DNA of 64,000 nt, taken from assembly GCA_019421365.1 (NCBI GenBank), contig JAHZFJ010000005.1, positions 108,401 to 172,400 on the forward strand. The letters are read 5' to 3'. The notes under the pieces are model-generated. The model was not told the origin of the DNA. It ran no database searches and saw nothing but the letters and a program-made list of their open reading frames with translations. The position numbers were made by a program, and so were the translations under genes. The DNA comes from Lachnospiraceae bacterium. GTDB lineage: Bacteria; Bacillota; Clostridia; Lachnospirales; Lachnospiraceae. Shown here in pieces: positions 1-8,632 of this stretch (position 1 is its first letter; each line of letters opens with the position of its first letter).

Positions 1-55
1 AAAATACAATGGAGACCAGTGCCATAGTCTTATAGATGTCTAAGTTAATTTCCAT
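1..55 (-). CDS. N-terminal fragment of a membrane protein, possibly sodium/glutamate symporter GltS
   Basis: Only the first 18 codons are inside the window, reading leftward from an ATG at 55. The peptide begins MEINLDIYKTMALVSIVF. A purine-rich ribosome site (GAAAGGATAG) lies about 10 bases upstream of the ATG. The short polar start followed by a hydrophobic run resembles the amino end of clostridial GltS-type glutamate:sodium symporters, but 18 residues cannot settle the family. It is divergent from the beta-glucoside PTS gene, and the roughly 330 bases between the two starts hold the promoters of both. The reading frame and start are visible; the product name is a guess. Confidence 0.35.
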   Translation of the reverse strand, partial: MEINLDIYKTMALVSIVF

Positions 56-304
56 AGCTTTGTTTCTATCCTTTCGTATTTTAATTTGCAGCGAGCAGTT
101 GGGTTGTCACTAAACGTGCAGTATATATAATATAGTAAAAAAATGAAAAAGTAAAGATTAATACCAAATTTGAAAATATTTAACAAAACATACTGGCCTA
201 TTCTTTCATTACATTAAAGTTAGTTTCTCCAGTTGTATTTAAAATACTCAAACAGAATATACTAAAATTAGTTAGCTAAAAATAGCTGATGTAATGATTT
301 TACA

Positions 305-333
305 TTGACAAAGTTGATAATAATTACTATTAT
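305..333 (+). promoter_or_regulatory. Sigma-A promoter of the beta-glucoside PTS operon
   Basis: TTGACA at 305-310 and TATTAT at 328-333 are separated by 17 bases, close to the vegetative consensus. Transcription would begin near 340 and leave a leader of about 40 bases before the TTG start at 383. A longer reading frame can be opened at 305, but its first codon lies inside the -35 box, so that start is rejected. The leader is too short for the usual BglG/LicT antiterminator hairpin plus terminator. Confidence 0.75.
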
Positions 334-382
334 TAATATAAAATATAGAAGATTTAGAATTCCAAGGAAGGGGGAGGTTAAC

Positions 383-2407
383 TTGAATTATATAAAGATA
401 GCCGAAGATATTATAGTCAATGTGGGCGGAAGAGAGAATATTGAATCTTTAACACATTGTTTTACTAGATTACGTTTTATACTTAAAGAGGAGAATAGAG
501 CAAATAAACAAAGGATAGAACAACTTGAAGGAGTTATATCTGTGGTACAAGCAGGTGGAGAGTACCAAGTGGTTTGTGGAGCAAAAGTAGAGCATATCTA
601 TGATGCTTTAATTCAACTCTTAGATACTGAGAAATTAAGTAATCATACAAAAACTGAAAATGTAAAACAAAAAAAATCATTGAAACAGGTTGGAAATCAA
701 CTGTTACAGACGATAACTCAGATCTTTACACCTTTAGTACCAGCGATAGCGGCAGCGGGCTTAATTAAAGGATTTCTGACTGCAGCGAAGTTAATTATGA
801 GTAATCAAGGAGTGGATATAACAACTTCTGATACGTATACAATACTGTTTGCTGTCAGTCAGGTGATTTTTTATTTCTTCCCAATATTCTTAGCCATGAC
901 TTGTGCGAAAGCACTTCGTAGTAATCAAGTAATTGCTATGGTAATCGCAGGTACGCTAGTTTATCCAGGGATAGATACAATGATTCAAGATGTAGCTACT
1001 AAGACTACGATATTTGGTTTGCCTGTAGTGAAAGGCGCTTGGCAAATAGGTGAATCAGTAAAGGTATTCTCCTATACAGAGTCGGTAATACCAATTATAC
1101 TTGCTATATGTGTTATGGCCTACTTAGAGAAATGGTTAAAGAGGTTGATACCTGAAGTTATACAGTTAATCTTAGTACCTGGTTTGGAATTATTAATTAT
1201 GATACCATTAACATTATCTGTATTAGGGCCTATAGGTATCTATATTGGTAATGGAATTCAAATTGGTTATGATGCGGTAATTGGAGTTAGTCCAATCCTT
1301 GGAGGGGCTTTAATAGGTGGCCTTTGGGGTGTGTTCGTAATCTTTGGTGCACACCGAGCATTATTACCTATAGGACTTAATGATGTTGCACTTAATGGTC
1401 ATCAAAATATTCTAGCATTCGCAGGTTCGGCAAACTTTGCACAAGGTGGTGCTGCTCTTGGAGTAATGTTACGTACGAAAAGTAAAGAGTTAAAACAAAT
1501 AGCTGCTTCTGGTACATTAGCAGCAACTGTTGTCGGAGTAACTGAACCAGCAATATATGGTGTTAATCTAAGATTAAAAAAACCTATGATATGCGCAATT
1601 ATAGCAGGTGCTGTAGGTGGTGCGATTATGGGATTCGGCGGTGTGTACGGTGATGCATTTGCCAATAATGGTGTGTTAACAATCTTCACATATGCCGCAT
1701 TCGGTATGAGAAAGTTTATCTTTTATTTAGTTGGTATAGCAGTAGCCTACTTTGGAGCAGCGGCCCTTACTTATATAGTAGGATTTGAAGAAGGGATAGA
1801 TGAAGATAGTAATTCAGTGAATTTGGAAGCTGATTTATATCCTGATTTAGAGAATAAAGAAGAGTCAGAAGACATAGAAGAATCAAAAGATAAAGAACAA
1901 CCAAAAGAAAAATCAAAAAAAGAATCAAAACAGCGTCCAGATGAAGACAAACTGGCTAAGATATACGCTCCGATTGAAGGAAAGTTAGTTACACTCGCAG
2001 AAGTAGAAGATCAAGTATTCGCATCTGGAGGAATGGGACAAGGTATTGCCATAATACCTAGCAAAGGTGAGGTTTTGGCTCCTGAAGCTTGTACGGTAAG
2101 TATGATATATCCAACACTACATGCAATTGGTTTGCAATTAGATAATGGTTTAGAGATGTTAATTCATGTAGGGATGAATACAGTAGAATTGGATGGAAAG
2201 CATTTTACTAAGCACGTAGAAGTAGGACAACATATAGAAAAGGGAACAAAAATTATATCTTTTGATCTTGAAGAGATAAAGAAGACGGGATATGATTTGA
2301 CTACACCAATTATTCTACCAGAGGTAAAAGAATGCCAAATCACATTAACAAACCAAAAAAGATGTAATAAGGATACAATAATTATGGAAGTAAAGGATGT
2401 AGATTAG
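383..2407 (+). CDS. Beta-glucoside-type PTS transporter, fused EIIBCA
   Basis: Membrane permease that imports and phosphorylates an aryl- or oligo-beta-glucoside using phosphate from HPr. The domain order is IIB (about residues 1-85, phospho-cysteine C26 in LTHCFTRLRF), IIC (about 100-475, ten or so hydrophobic segments) and IIA (about 530-660, with the phospho-histidine in EMLIHVGMNTVEL). IIC and IIA are joined by an unusually long, highly charged Glu/Lys/Ser linker. Start chosen: TTG at 383, with GGGGGAGG 7 bases upstream; this gives 674 residues. The stop abuts the ATG of the GH1 gene, so the two form a transport-hydrolysis operon. The family is BglF/BglP. The substrate is inferred as cellobiose- or aryl-glucoside-like and not proven. 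Confidence 0.93.
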   Translation: MNYIKIAEDIIVNVGGRENIESLTHCFTRLRFILKEENRANKQRIEQLEGVISVVQAGGEYQVVCGAKVEHIYDALIQLLDTEKLSNHTKTENVKQKKSLKQVGNQLLQTITQIFTPLVPAIAAAGLIKGFLTAAKLIMSNQGVDITTSDTYTILFAVSQVIFYFFPIFLAMTCAKALRSNQVIAMVIAGTLVYPGIDTMIQDVATKTTIFGLPVVKGAWQIGESVKVFSYTESVIPIILAICVMAYLEKWLKRLIPEVIQLILVPGLELLIMIPLTLSVLGPIGIYIGNGIQIGYDAVIGVSPILGGALIGGLWGVFVIFGAHRALLPIGLNDVALNGHQNILAFAGSANFAQGGAALGVMLRTKSKELKQIAASGTLAATVVGVTEPAIYGVNLRLKKPMICAIIAGAVGGAIMGFGGVYGDAFANNGVLTIFTYAAFGMRKFIFYLVGIAVAYFGAAALTYIVGFEEGIDEDSNSVNLEADLYPDLENKEESEDIEESKDKEQPKEKSKKESKQRPDEDKLAKIYAPIEGKLVTLAEVEDQVFASGGMGQGIAIIPSKGEVLAPEACTVSMIYPTLHAIGLQLDNGLEMLIHVGMNTVELDGKHFTKHVEVGQHIEKGTKIISFDLEEIKKTGYDLTTPIILPEVKECQITLTNQKRCNKDTIIMEVKDVD

Positions 2408-3826
2408 ATGAAAAAAGATAGATTTCCACAAGAGTTTTTATGGGGAGCTTCCTCCTCAGCGTTTCAAATTGAAGGAGCCTGGGATGAAGATGGTAAAGGT
2501 AAGACGGTAGCAGATCATAACTCTTTCAAAAAATCAGAACGACAAGCAGATAGTAAGGTTGCTAGTGATTTTTATCATCATTGGAAAGAAGATATAGCGC
2601 TTATGAAAGAATTAGGGCTAACGATGTATCGTTTTTCTATTGCTTGGTCAAGAGTAATCCCTGATGGTGATGGTGAGGTGAATGAACAAGGAATTCAATT
2701 TTATAGACAGATTATTGATGAGCTATTAAATAATGGGATTGAACCTTTCGTAACATTATATCATTTTGATCTACCATATGCTCTTGTTGAGAAATACAAT
2801 GGCTGGGAGAGTAGAGAATGTGTATATGCATTTGAAAGATATGCAAGGATCTGTTTTGAAGCCTTTGGTGATAAGGTTAAATACTGGCAGGTACACAATG
2901 AGCAGAACCTGATGATACGTGTCGATGAACGTATGAATATTAATGAGGAGTCACTTCATAAGGCGGATAAGGTAAGAGCGCAGATGGATTACCATATGTG
3001 TCTAGCGCATGCGTTAGCAATACAGGCTTGCCATGAAATTGTAACAGGTGGAAAGATTGGACCGGCAATCTCGTCAACTTGTACGTATCCCCTTACTAAC
3101 AAACCAGAAGATGTGTGGGCAGCTAAGATGAATGACTGGTTTAAGACAGAATACTGTTTAGAAATGCATATGACAGGGGAGTATCCTGGTTATTATATGC
3201 GTTATCTGAAAGAGAGAGATATAGTGCCTGATATGTTAGAAGAAGATAAAGAGATTCTTAAGAATGCTAAGATGGACTATATTGCAGTGAATTACTATCG
3301 TACGCTATGTGCTAGTTACCTTAAAGAAGAAGAAAATCATCCAAAAGGAGAGAGAGTATTCCGTGGTAACGAAGTAGATTTTGACCAATATGGATATTTC
3401 CGTGATGAAAAGAACGAGAATCTCTCAGCTACCGAATATGGAGCACAGATAGACCCTATGGGACTTCGTATTGTATTAAACGAGTATTATCGCAAGTATA
3501 GAGTTCCACTTGTAATCACTGAGAATGGATTAGGGGCGGTAGATGTCTTAACAGAAGATGGGAAGATTCATGATGACTATCGCATTGATTATATTAGAAA
3601 ACATATTGAAGCATGTGCACTAGCAATTGAAGATGGTGTGGAATTAATGGGATATAGTCCTTGGTCGGTTATGGATTTACTAAGTTCTCATCAAGGTTTT
3701 AAAAAAAGATACGGATTTATCTATATCAACAGAGAAGATCATGATTTAAAAGACATGCGAAGAATTCCAAAGGATAGTTATTACTGGTATCAGAATGTTA
3801 TTCGCACCAACGGAGAAGAATTATAA
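2408..3826 (+). CDS. 6-phospho-beta-glucosidase, GH1
   Basis: Cytoplasmic retaining glycosidase that splits the phosphorylated disaccharide delivered by the upstream PTS into glucose 6-phosphate and a sugar or aglycone. Its 472 residues match the usual GH1 length. Visible motifs are the amino-terminal FLWGASSSAFQIEGAW, the acid/base region VHNEQN (NEQ where many GH1 enzymes have NEP) and the nucleophile motif VITENGLG. The carboxy-terminal SHQGFKKRYGFIY carries the Ser...Lys...Tyr phosphate-binding pattern typical of 6-phospho enzymes. Translation starts at the base after the PTS stop codon, which implies translational coupling. Gene order and the phosphate-loop pattern favour a 6-phospho-glucosidase over a plain beta-glucosidase. 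Confidence 0.92.
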   Translation: MKKDRFPQEFLWGASSSAFQIEGAWDEDGKGKTVADHNSFKKSERQADSKVASDFYHHWKEDIALMKELGLTMYRFSIAWSRVIPDGDGEVNEQGIQFYRQIIDELLNNGIEPFVTLYHFDLPYALVEKYNGWESRECVYAFERYARICFEAFGDKVKYWQVHNEQNLMIRVDERMNINEESLHKADKVRAQMDYHMCLAHALAIQACHEIVTGGKIGPAISSTCTYPLTNKPEDVWAAKMNDWFKTEYCLEMHMTGEYPGYYMRYLKERDIVPDMLEEDKEILKNAKMDYIAVNYYRTLCASYLKEEENHPKGERVFRGNEVDFDQYGYFRDEKNENLSATEYGAQIDPMGLRIVLNEYYRKYRVPLVITENGLGAVDVLTEDGKIHDDYRIDYIRKHIEACALAIEDGVELMGYSPWSVMDLLSSHQGFKKRYGFIYINREDHDLKDMRRIPKDSYYWYQNVIRTNGEEL

Positions 3827-3918
3827 TAGATAAATATTGAATAATCCTTTCAGACTTGTACAGAATAAACGGTGTTATGGGCAATCGTATAATTATTTAT
3901 TAGGAAAGGAGATTCGAT

Positions 3919-4107
3919 ATGGAGAAAAAAAACGATATCAAAACTACCAGCACAACAAATGGAGCAACGAACAGGAAAGAAACAAGCTCAAACAAATCGA
4001 CTAGGAATCAAGAGACTGACAAATATAAATTTACTAATAAGATAAATATGGATTATGACTGGAATTCTGAATATGGAGACGGAGACATTCCAGAGATTGA
4101 TAAGTAA
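3919..4107 (+). CDS. Small hydrophilic protein of unknown function (62 aa)
   Basis: Short reading frame with a strong ribosome site (AAAGGAG, 8 bases before the ATG). The product is very polar: the first 35 residues are almost all Lys, Asn, Thr, Ser, Glu and Gln, and the carboxy end is acidic and aromatic (MDYDWNSEYGDGDIPEID). There are no cysteines, no membrane segment and no recognised domain. It lies 92 bases after the GH1 gene and is followed by a long bulged hairpin, so it could be the last cistron of the PTS operon or a separate gene. It looks intrinsically disordered. I do not recognise a family; reality rests on the ribosome site. Confidence 0.5.
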   Translation: MEKKNDIKTTSTTNGATNRKETSSNKSTRNQETDKYKFTNKINMDYDWNSEYGDGDIPEIDK

Positions 4108-4161
4108 GTTAGCAATTCTATTATTCTAGGATTGCATAATTAAAGCTATAGGATTATAAAA

Positions 4162-4240
4162 AGACAATCTTCAATGGTTATACGTGGAATTACGGATATT
4201 CGTACCGAGTTCCACATAAAAATCATTTGTAAGATTGTCT
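4162..4240 (+). terminator. Long bulged hairpin, likely terminator
   Basis: AGACAATCTT at 4162-4171 pairs with AAGATTGTCT at 4231-4240, followed by CTTTTATT. Inside it, GTGGAA (4184-4189) pairs with TTCCAC (4210-4215), and TACG/CGTA closes the centre. The roughly 80-base nested structure lies between the small gene and the symporter gene. A hairpin of similar design is at 20091-20159. Confidence 0.6.
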
Positions 4241-4267
4241 CTTTTATTAATTACCAGATAAAACAGT

Positions 4268-4296
4268 TTGACATGATACTACATTTTAGGTATATT
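4268..4296 (+). promoter_or_regulatory. Promoter of the sodium symporter gene
   Basis: TTGACA (4268-4273), a 17-base spacer, then TATATT (4291-4296). It lies about 125 bases before the symporter ATG, leaving a leader of about 115 bases. No riboswitch fold was recognised in that leader. Confidence 0.6.
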
Positions 4297-4419
4297 TAAA
4301 AGGAAATTGTTTTGTCTTGATACTTTAACGCATTAATGCGTATAAGCGTTGAAATGTAACATTACAATTCGAAATATAGATAAACTAAAGAAGATAGAAA
4401 TTAATATCTTGGAGGACGT

Positions 4420-5787
4420 ATGGAAAGAGAAAAGTTCAAGTCGAGATTAGGGTTTATACTCTTGTCTGCAGGCTGTGCAATTGGAATCGGTAATGTGTGG
4501 AGATTCCCTTATGTAGTTGGTAATAGTGGAGGAGGAGTATTTGTATTATTCTACTTGTTCTTCTTAATTATATTAGGATTACCGATCATGACAATGGAGT
4601 TTGCTGTGGGGCGTGCTAGCCGTAAGAGCGCAGTTAAGGCTTTTGAGGCACTTGAGAAGCCGGGGCAAAAGTGGCACCTACATGGTTATGCTGCTATGTT
4701 TGGTAATTATTTATTAATGATGTTCTATACAACTGTATCTGGTTGGATGTTGAATTATTTTGTTGGAATGGCATCTGGTAAATTCGAAGGTGCTGATGCG
4801 ACAGGAATTCAAACTCAATTTTCTAATATGTTAGGAAATCCTAAAGTGCTAACTTTTTGGATGGTAGTAGTTGTTTTAATTGGTTTTGGTATCTGTTCAA
4901 TGGGATTACAAAAGGGCGTCGAGAAGATTACCAAAGTTATGATGCTTGCTTTGCTAGCAATTATGGTAGTTTTAGCGGTGGTTAGTATTAGCATGGAAGG
5001 TGGCAAAGAAGGATTAGCATTCTATCTTGTACCTGATTTTTCGAAGATGCATGAGATTGGAGTAAGTAATGTAATCGTATCTGCTATGAACCAAGCATTT
5101 TTCACACTTAGTTTAGGTATTGGATCTATGGCGATCTTTGGTAGTTATTTAGGAAAAGAGAGATCATTACTTGGGGAATCTATTAACATTGCATTTCTTG
5201 ATACATTTGTTGCAATTGTAGCAGGTTTGATTATATTCCCAGCTTGTTTTGCATTCGGTGTAAACCCTGATAGTGGTCCAAGTTTAGTATTCATAACATT
5301 ACCGAATATATTCAACGCTATGCCAGGTGGTCGAATCTGGGGTAGTTGTTTCTTCTTATTCATGGCATTTGCATCGCTATCAACTGTTATAGCCGTATTC
5401 GAAAATCTTATGTCTTCGTGTATGGATCTTTGGGGCTGGAGTCGTAAGAAGTCAGCATGGTTGAACATTATCTTCATGATCATTGCTTCTATGCCATGTG
5501 TACTTGGCTTTAATGTATTAGCAGGTTTTGAACCACTTGGAGCAGGAACGACCATCTTAGATTTAGAAGACTTTATTGTAAGTAATCTATTATTGCCAAT
5601 TGGTTCGTTAATCTTTACATTATTCTGTGTAAGTAGATATGGTTGGGGATTTGATAATTACTTAAAGGAAGTGAATGAAGGCAAAGGAATTAAGATGCCT
5701 AGGTGGATTCGTGGATATTGTAAATTTGGATTACCTGTTATCATTGTTATAGTTATCGTAAATGGGTTATATTCTTTCTTCAAATAA
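4420..5787 (+). CDS. Sodium-dependent transporter of the neurotransmitter:sodium symporter family
   Basis: Inner-membrane Na+-coupled symporter of the LeuT/MhsT type, probably importing an amino acid. The 455 residues contain about 11 hydrophobic segments. The amino-terminal TM1 signature GCAIGIGNVWRFPYVVGNSG contains the unwound sodium/substrate-binding stretch, and FEPLGAGTTILD lies near the extracellular side of TM10. Bacterial members lacking the twelfth helix have about this length. The start ATG follows CTTGGAGGACGT, a good ribosome site. It is monocistronic with its own promoter. The substrate cannot be told from sequence alone. Confidence 0.92.
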   Translation: MEREKFKSRLGFILLSAGCAIGIGNVWRFPYVVGNSGGGVFVLFYLFFLIILGLPIMTMEFAVGRASRKSAVKAFEALEKPGQKWHLHGYAAMFGNYLLMMFYTTVSGWMLNYFVGMASGKFEGADATGIQTQFSNMLGNPKVLTFWMVVVVLIGFGICSMGLQKGVEKITKVMMLALLAIMVVLAVVSISMEGGKEGLAFYLVPDFSKMHEIGVSNVIVSAMNQAFFTLSLGIGSMAIFGSYLGKERSLLGESINIAFLDTFVAIVAGLIIFPACFAFGVNPDSGPSLVFITLPNIFNAMPGGRIWGSCFFLFMAFASLSTVIAVFENLMSSCMDLWGWSRKKSAWLNIIFMIIASMPCVLGFNVLAGFEPLGAGTTILDLEDFIVSNLLLPIGSLIFTLFCVSRYGWGFDNYLKEVNEGKGIKMPRWIRGYCKFGLPVIIVIVIVNGLYSFFK

Positions 5788-5910
5788 ATACAAGCTTTTA
5801 GAGATACAATAACCCCTAAAAGTTAATATTTTAATGTATTCTGTCGATATTAATAGTGTATAATGGTCAACAGAGTACATTAGTATCGTCGACCTGGGAG
5901 GAGAAGATAT

Positions 5911-6759
5911 ATGAATGTTAATTTTAAGGGGTTAGGTAATCCAGAGCGGAATGATAAGATGCATTTTGAAGTTGCAACGAGTGGAAAGAAGAGTCTTGAA
6001 AATATTAGACAAGTAGAGAAGCAAGGTTTACAAGGAAAAACCTTGAATGCTGCAGATCTATCGTTAGGTAGAGATGTGGCAGCACAAAAGAAACTAGATG
6101 CTAGAAAAGAGGCAATGAAGAAGTTAGGAGATGTTTTCTCTAGCCAACTTAAAACAGAAAACAATATTGCATCTCGTACAGAGCGTATGACAAAGTTAGA
6201 GGAAGAAGCAGTAAATGCGCAAAAAGAACTTGATAAGGTTACACAAAGTAAGGCAGAATTAGCGGAAGCGTACAAGGATAACCTTAATAGCGATGAATAT
6301 ATTACAGAATTAAGTAATTTAGATAAGGCGGAAGATGAATGGACTGCGAGAGTTCAATCTGCTAAATCTCAAAAAGCAGAAGAGAGTGCTACAATTAGTG
6401 CAATTCATCAGGCATTATTAAAAGCGGATCCAATGGTTAAGGCGACAAAAGCAGCTGATAAAATCATGGAAAAAGCGAACGATGAAATTGTAGACGAATT
6501 GGTCAATCAAGCCAAAGAAGATATAGACGAGAAGTTAGAAGAAGAAATTGAGGAAGTTAAGAAAGCGAAAGAAGAGAAAGAGGAAGAAGAAAAGACACAG
6601 GTCGAGAGAGAGAATAGTGAAGTTAACGATGCTACAGAGGTAATACAAACAGCAGATGCAACACATGACAAAATCCAGAGTGAAATTAAAAATCTCATCA
6701 GGGCGCAACAACTGATTGAAGAAGATTTAAAAGGATTAGAAGTTGATCAACAATTATAA
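5911..6759 (+). CDS. Coiled-coil protein of unknown function
   Basis: Its 282 residues have no signal peptide and no hydrophobic segment. The first 75 residues (MNVNFKGLGNPERNDKMHFE...) are basic and mixed. Residues of about 75-160 and 185-280 are long heptad-like, Ala/Glu/Lys-rich helices, including an almost uninterrupted Glu/Lys run around 205-235. The start has a good ribosome site (GGGAGGAG). A possible -10 box TATAAT is at 5859-5864. It precedes dtd by 78 bases on the same strand, though nothing ties the two functionally. A cytoplasmic structural or scaffolding role is only a guess. I do not recognise a named family. Confidence 0.75.
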   Translation: MNVNFKGLGNPERNDKMHFEVATSGKKSLENIRQVEKQGLQGKTLNAADLSLGRDVAAQKKLDARKEAMKKLGDVFSSQLKTENNIASRTERMTKLEEEAVNAQKELDKVTQSKAELAEAYKDNLNSDEYITELSNLDKAEDEWTARVQSAKSQKAEESATISAIHQALLKADPMVKATKAADKIMEKANDEIVDELVNQAKEDIDEKLEEEIEEVKKAKEEKEEEEKTQVERENSEVNDATEVIQTADATHDKIQSEIKNLIRAQQLIEEDLKGLEVDQQL

Positions 6760-6837
6760 TAATAAGCGTTGTTAATTGCGCGTAACACGTCTGCTCGGCA
6801 TGAAGTTTTCAGACTTTTGAAAGGAATATAGCATAAT

Positions 6838-7287
6838 ATGAAAGTTGTAATTCAGAGAGTAAACAATGCTGCAGTCGCAGTAGATGGTGAGACAATTGGT
6901 AAGATTGGTAAAGGACTTTTGATTTTTCTTGGTGTAGGGAATGAAGATACCAAAGAAATCTGTGATAAATACATTGATAAGATTAGTAAGATGCGTATCT
7001 TTGAAGATGAGAATGGGAAGACAAATCTATCGATTAACGATGTGAATGGTGAATTGCTAGTAATCTCTCAATTTACATTGTATGCAGATTGTAAAAAAGG
7101 AAATCGTCCAAGTTTTGTGAATGCAGGGAAACCTGATTTAGCAAATGCATTATATGAATACTGCATCGTGGGATTTAAGAAGTTAATACCTGTTGTGGAA
7201 ACAGGTGAATTTGGTGCAGATATGAAAGTAAGTCTGGAAAATGATGGACCATTTACAATAGTTTTAGATGATAGTATGATTAAGTAA
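6838..7287 (+). CDS. dtd: D-aminoacyl-tRNA deacylase
   Basis: Removes D-amino acids (and glycine from tRNA-Ala) mischarged onto tRNA, a cytoplasmic proofreading step. It is 149 residues, the standard length. It begins MKVVIQRVNNAAVAVDGE and carries the two hallmark motifs: SQFTLYADCKKGNRPSF, and DGPFTIVLD with the Gly-cisPro substrate-gating pair. The ATG follows GAAAGGAATATAGCATA. The family assignment is secure from these motifs. Confidence 0.96.
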   Translation: MKVVIQRVNNAAVAVDGETIGKIGKGLLIFLGVGNEDTKEICDKYIDKISKMRIFEDENGKTNLSINDVNGELLVISQFTLYADCKKGNRPSFVNAGKPDLANALYEYCIVGFKKLIPVVETGEFGADMKVSLENDGPFTIVLDDSMIK

Positions 7288-7472
7288 TAAAACTAAGGAA
7301 TAGATAAACAGATAGAAGTGCTAACAATAAGATTATTCCGTCAGTGTAGATTATAGGTTTATATATAGATACGTAACCTTATTATCTGCACTGTTACTAT
7401 GTAAATTAATAACTATCAATTTATTTCGTTGGCATATCTGCTAATAATTCCGTTGAAATATCAAATTAAGGA

Positions 7473-7501
7473 TTGACAAATTGGAATAATATACTTAATA
7501 T
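7473..7501 (+). promoter_or_regulatory. Probable promoter of metNIQ; rest of the 7288-7624 gap is unremarkable
   Basis: TTGACA at 7473-7478 is followed after 17 bases by TAATAT at 7496-7501. The 337-base gap between dtd and metN holds no convincing reading frame. I looked for an S-box SAM riboswitch, expected ahead of many methionine importers, and did not find its conserved core. The leader of about 115 bases is AT-rich without an obvious terminator, so the sequence does not show how the operon is regulated. Confidence 0.5.
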
Positions 7502-7624
7502 ATAGCTATATATCCTACGTGTATACTAGGAAAAGTAAAGAATGTGCGAAAAATTGTAGAATATTACAGTATATGTAAGAATAAATATTGCTAAAAGGGA
7601 CAATTAACAGGGGAAGGAGAACGT

Positions 7625-8632
7625 ATGGAACCAATTATTCAGATTAAGAATGTTTCCAAAACATTTGAGAGTAAATCAGGGCAAGTGAAAGCGTTACAAA
7701 ACATTTCGATAGATATTGAAAGAGGAGATATCTTTGGAATGATTGGTATGTCAGGTGCCGGAAAGAGTACTTTAGTTCGTTGTATCAATTTCCTTGAGAG
7801 ACCTACAGAAGGTACCGTTATTATAGATGGCAAAGACTTAGGGAAGATATCAAACAAGGAATTACGTAAGACTAGAATGGAGATCTCGATGATCTTTCAA
7901 CATTTTAATCTACTTATGCAAAGAACAGTTATCGATAATGTATGTTTTCCATTAGAGATTGCTGGTGTTAAGAAGAAAGAAGCAAAAGAAAGAGCAAGAG
8001 AATTACTTAAGATTGTAGGATTAGAGAATAAGGAAAATGCATATCCAGCCCAATTATCCGGTGGCCAAAAGCAAAGAGTTGCCATTGCAAGAGCGATTGC
8101 TAATAATCCTAAAATCTTATTATGTGATGAGGCAACAAGTGCGCTCGATCCAGAAACAACGAATGCAATACTGAATCTGTTAAAAGATATCAATAAACGA
8201 TTTGGAATTACAATTGTTGTGATTACCCATGAGATGAAGGTTATTCAAGAAATCTGTAACAAAGTTGCAATCTTAAATAGCGGTAAACTTGCAGAAACAG
8301 GCTATGTAAAGGATATCTTCGCAGAACCAAAGACGGAAGAAGCAAAGAGACTTGTATACCAAGGAACATCAATGATTTCTCTTATGGAAGGAAAGCAATT
8401 TGTAAGAATTGTATTTGGTGAACAATCTTCTTTTGAACCGGTTATTGCCAATATGATCCTTTCATTCAATACACCAATTAATATTATGGGAGCGGATACT
8501 CGTAACATTGGTGGTAAGGCGATGGGAGAGATGATTCTGCAACTCCCAGAGGATGAAGAAATTGCTGAAAAGATGATAATGTATCTAAAAAACAGAAAGT
8601 TAGTAGTTGAGGAGGTGGACCTTAATGTTTGA
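7625..8632 (+). CDS. metN: Methionine ABC transporter ATP-binding protein
   Basis: ATPase subunit that powers uptake of D/L-methionine with MetI and MetQ. Its 335 residues carry Walker A GMSGAGKST (about 41-49), signature LSGGQKQRVAIARA, Walker B ILLCDEATSALD and the H-loop ITHEM. The carboxy-terminal 80 residues form the NIL regulatory domain that binds methionine and causes trans-inhibition in this family. The ATG follows GGGGAAGGAGAACGT. Its 3' end overlaps the start of metI by 8 bases. The NIL domain and the gene order ATPase-permease-lipoprotein separate it from other amino-acid importers. Confidence 0.95.
   Translation: MEPIIQIKNVSKTFESKSGQVKALQNISIDIERGDIFGMIGMSGAGKSTLVRCINFLERPTEGTVIIDGKDLGKISNKELRKTRMEISMIFQHFNLLMQRTVIDNVCFPLEIAGVKKKEAKERARELLKIVGLENKENAYPAQLSGGQKQRVAIARAIANNPKILLCDEATSALDPETTNAILNLLKDINKRFGITIVVITHEMKVIQEICNKVAILNSGKLAETGYVKDIFAEPKTEEAKRLVYQGTSMISLMEGKQFVRIVFGEQSSFEPVIANMILSFNTPINIMGADTRNIGGKAMGEMILQLPEDEEIAEKMIMYLKNRKLVVEEVDLNV

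Noticed and set aside
305..382. Upstream extension of the PTS gene to 305
   Set aside because: The would-be start codon is inside a consensus promoter; TTG 383 has a strong ribosome site.
340..382. BglG/LicT-type antiterminator leader for the beta-glucoside operon
   Set aside because: The leader after the promoter is only about 40 bases and holds no terminator hairpin.
5145..5555. Long minus-strand open frame across the symporter gene
   Set aside because: It is an antisense shadow of a well-supported gene, with no ribosome site or recognisable product; other similar shadows were left out.
7288..7624. SAM riboswitch before metNIQ
   Set aside because: No S-box core or terminator hairpin was found in the leader.
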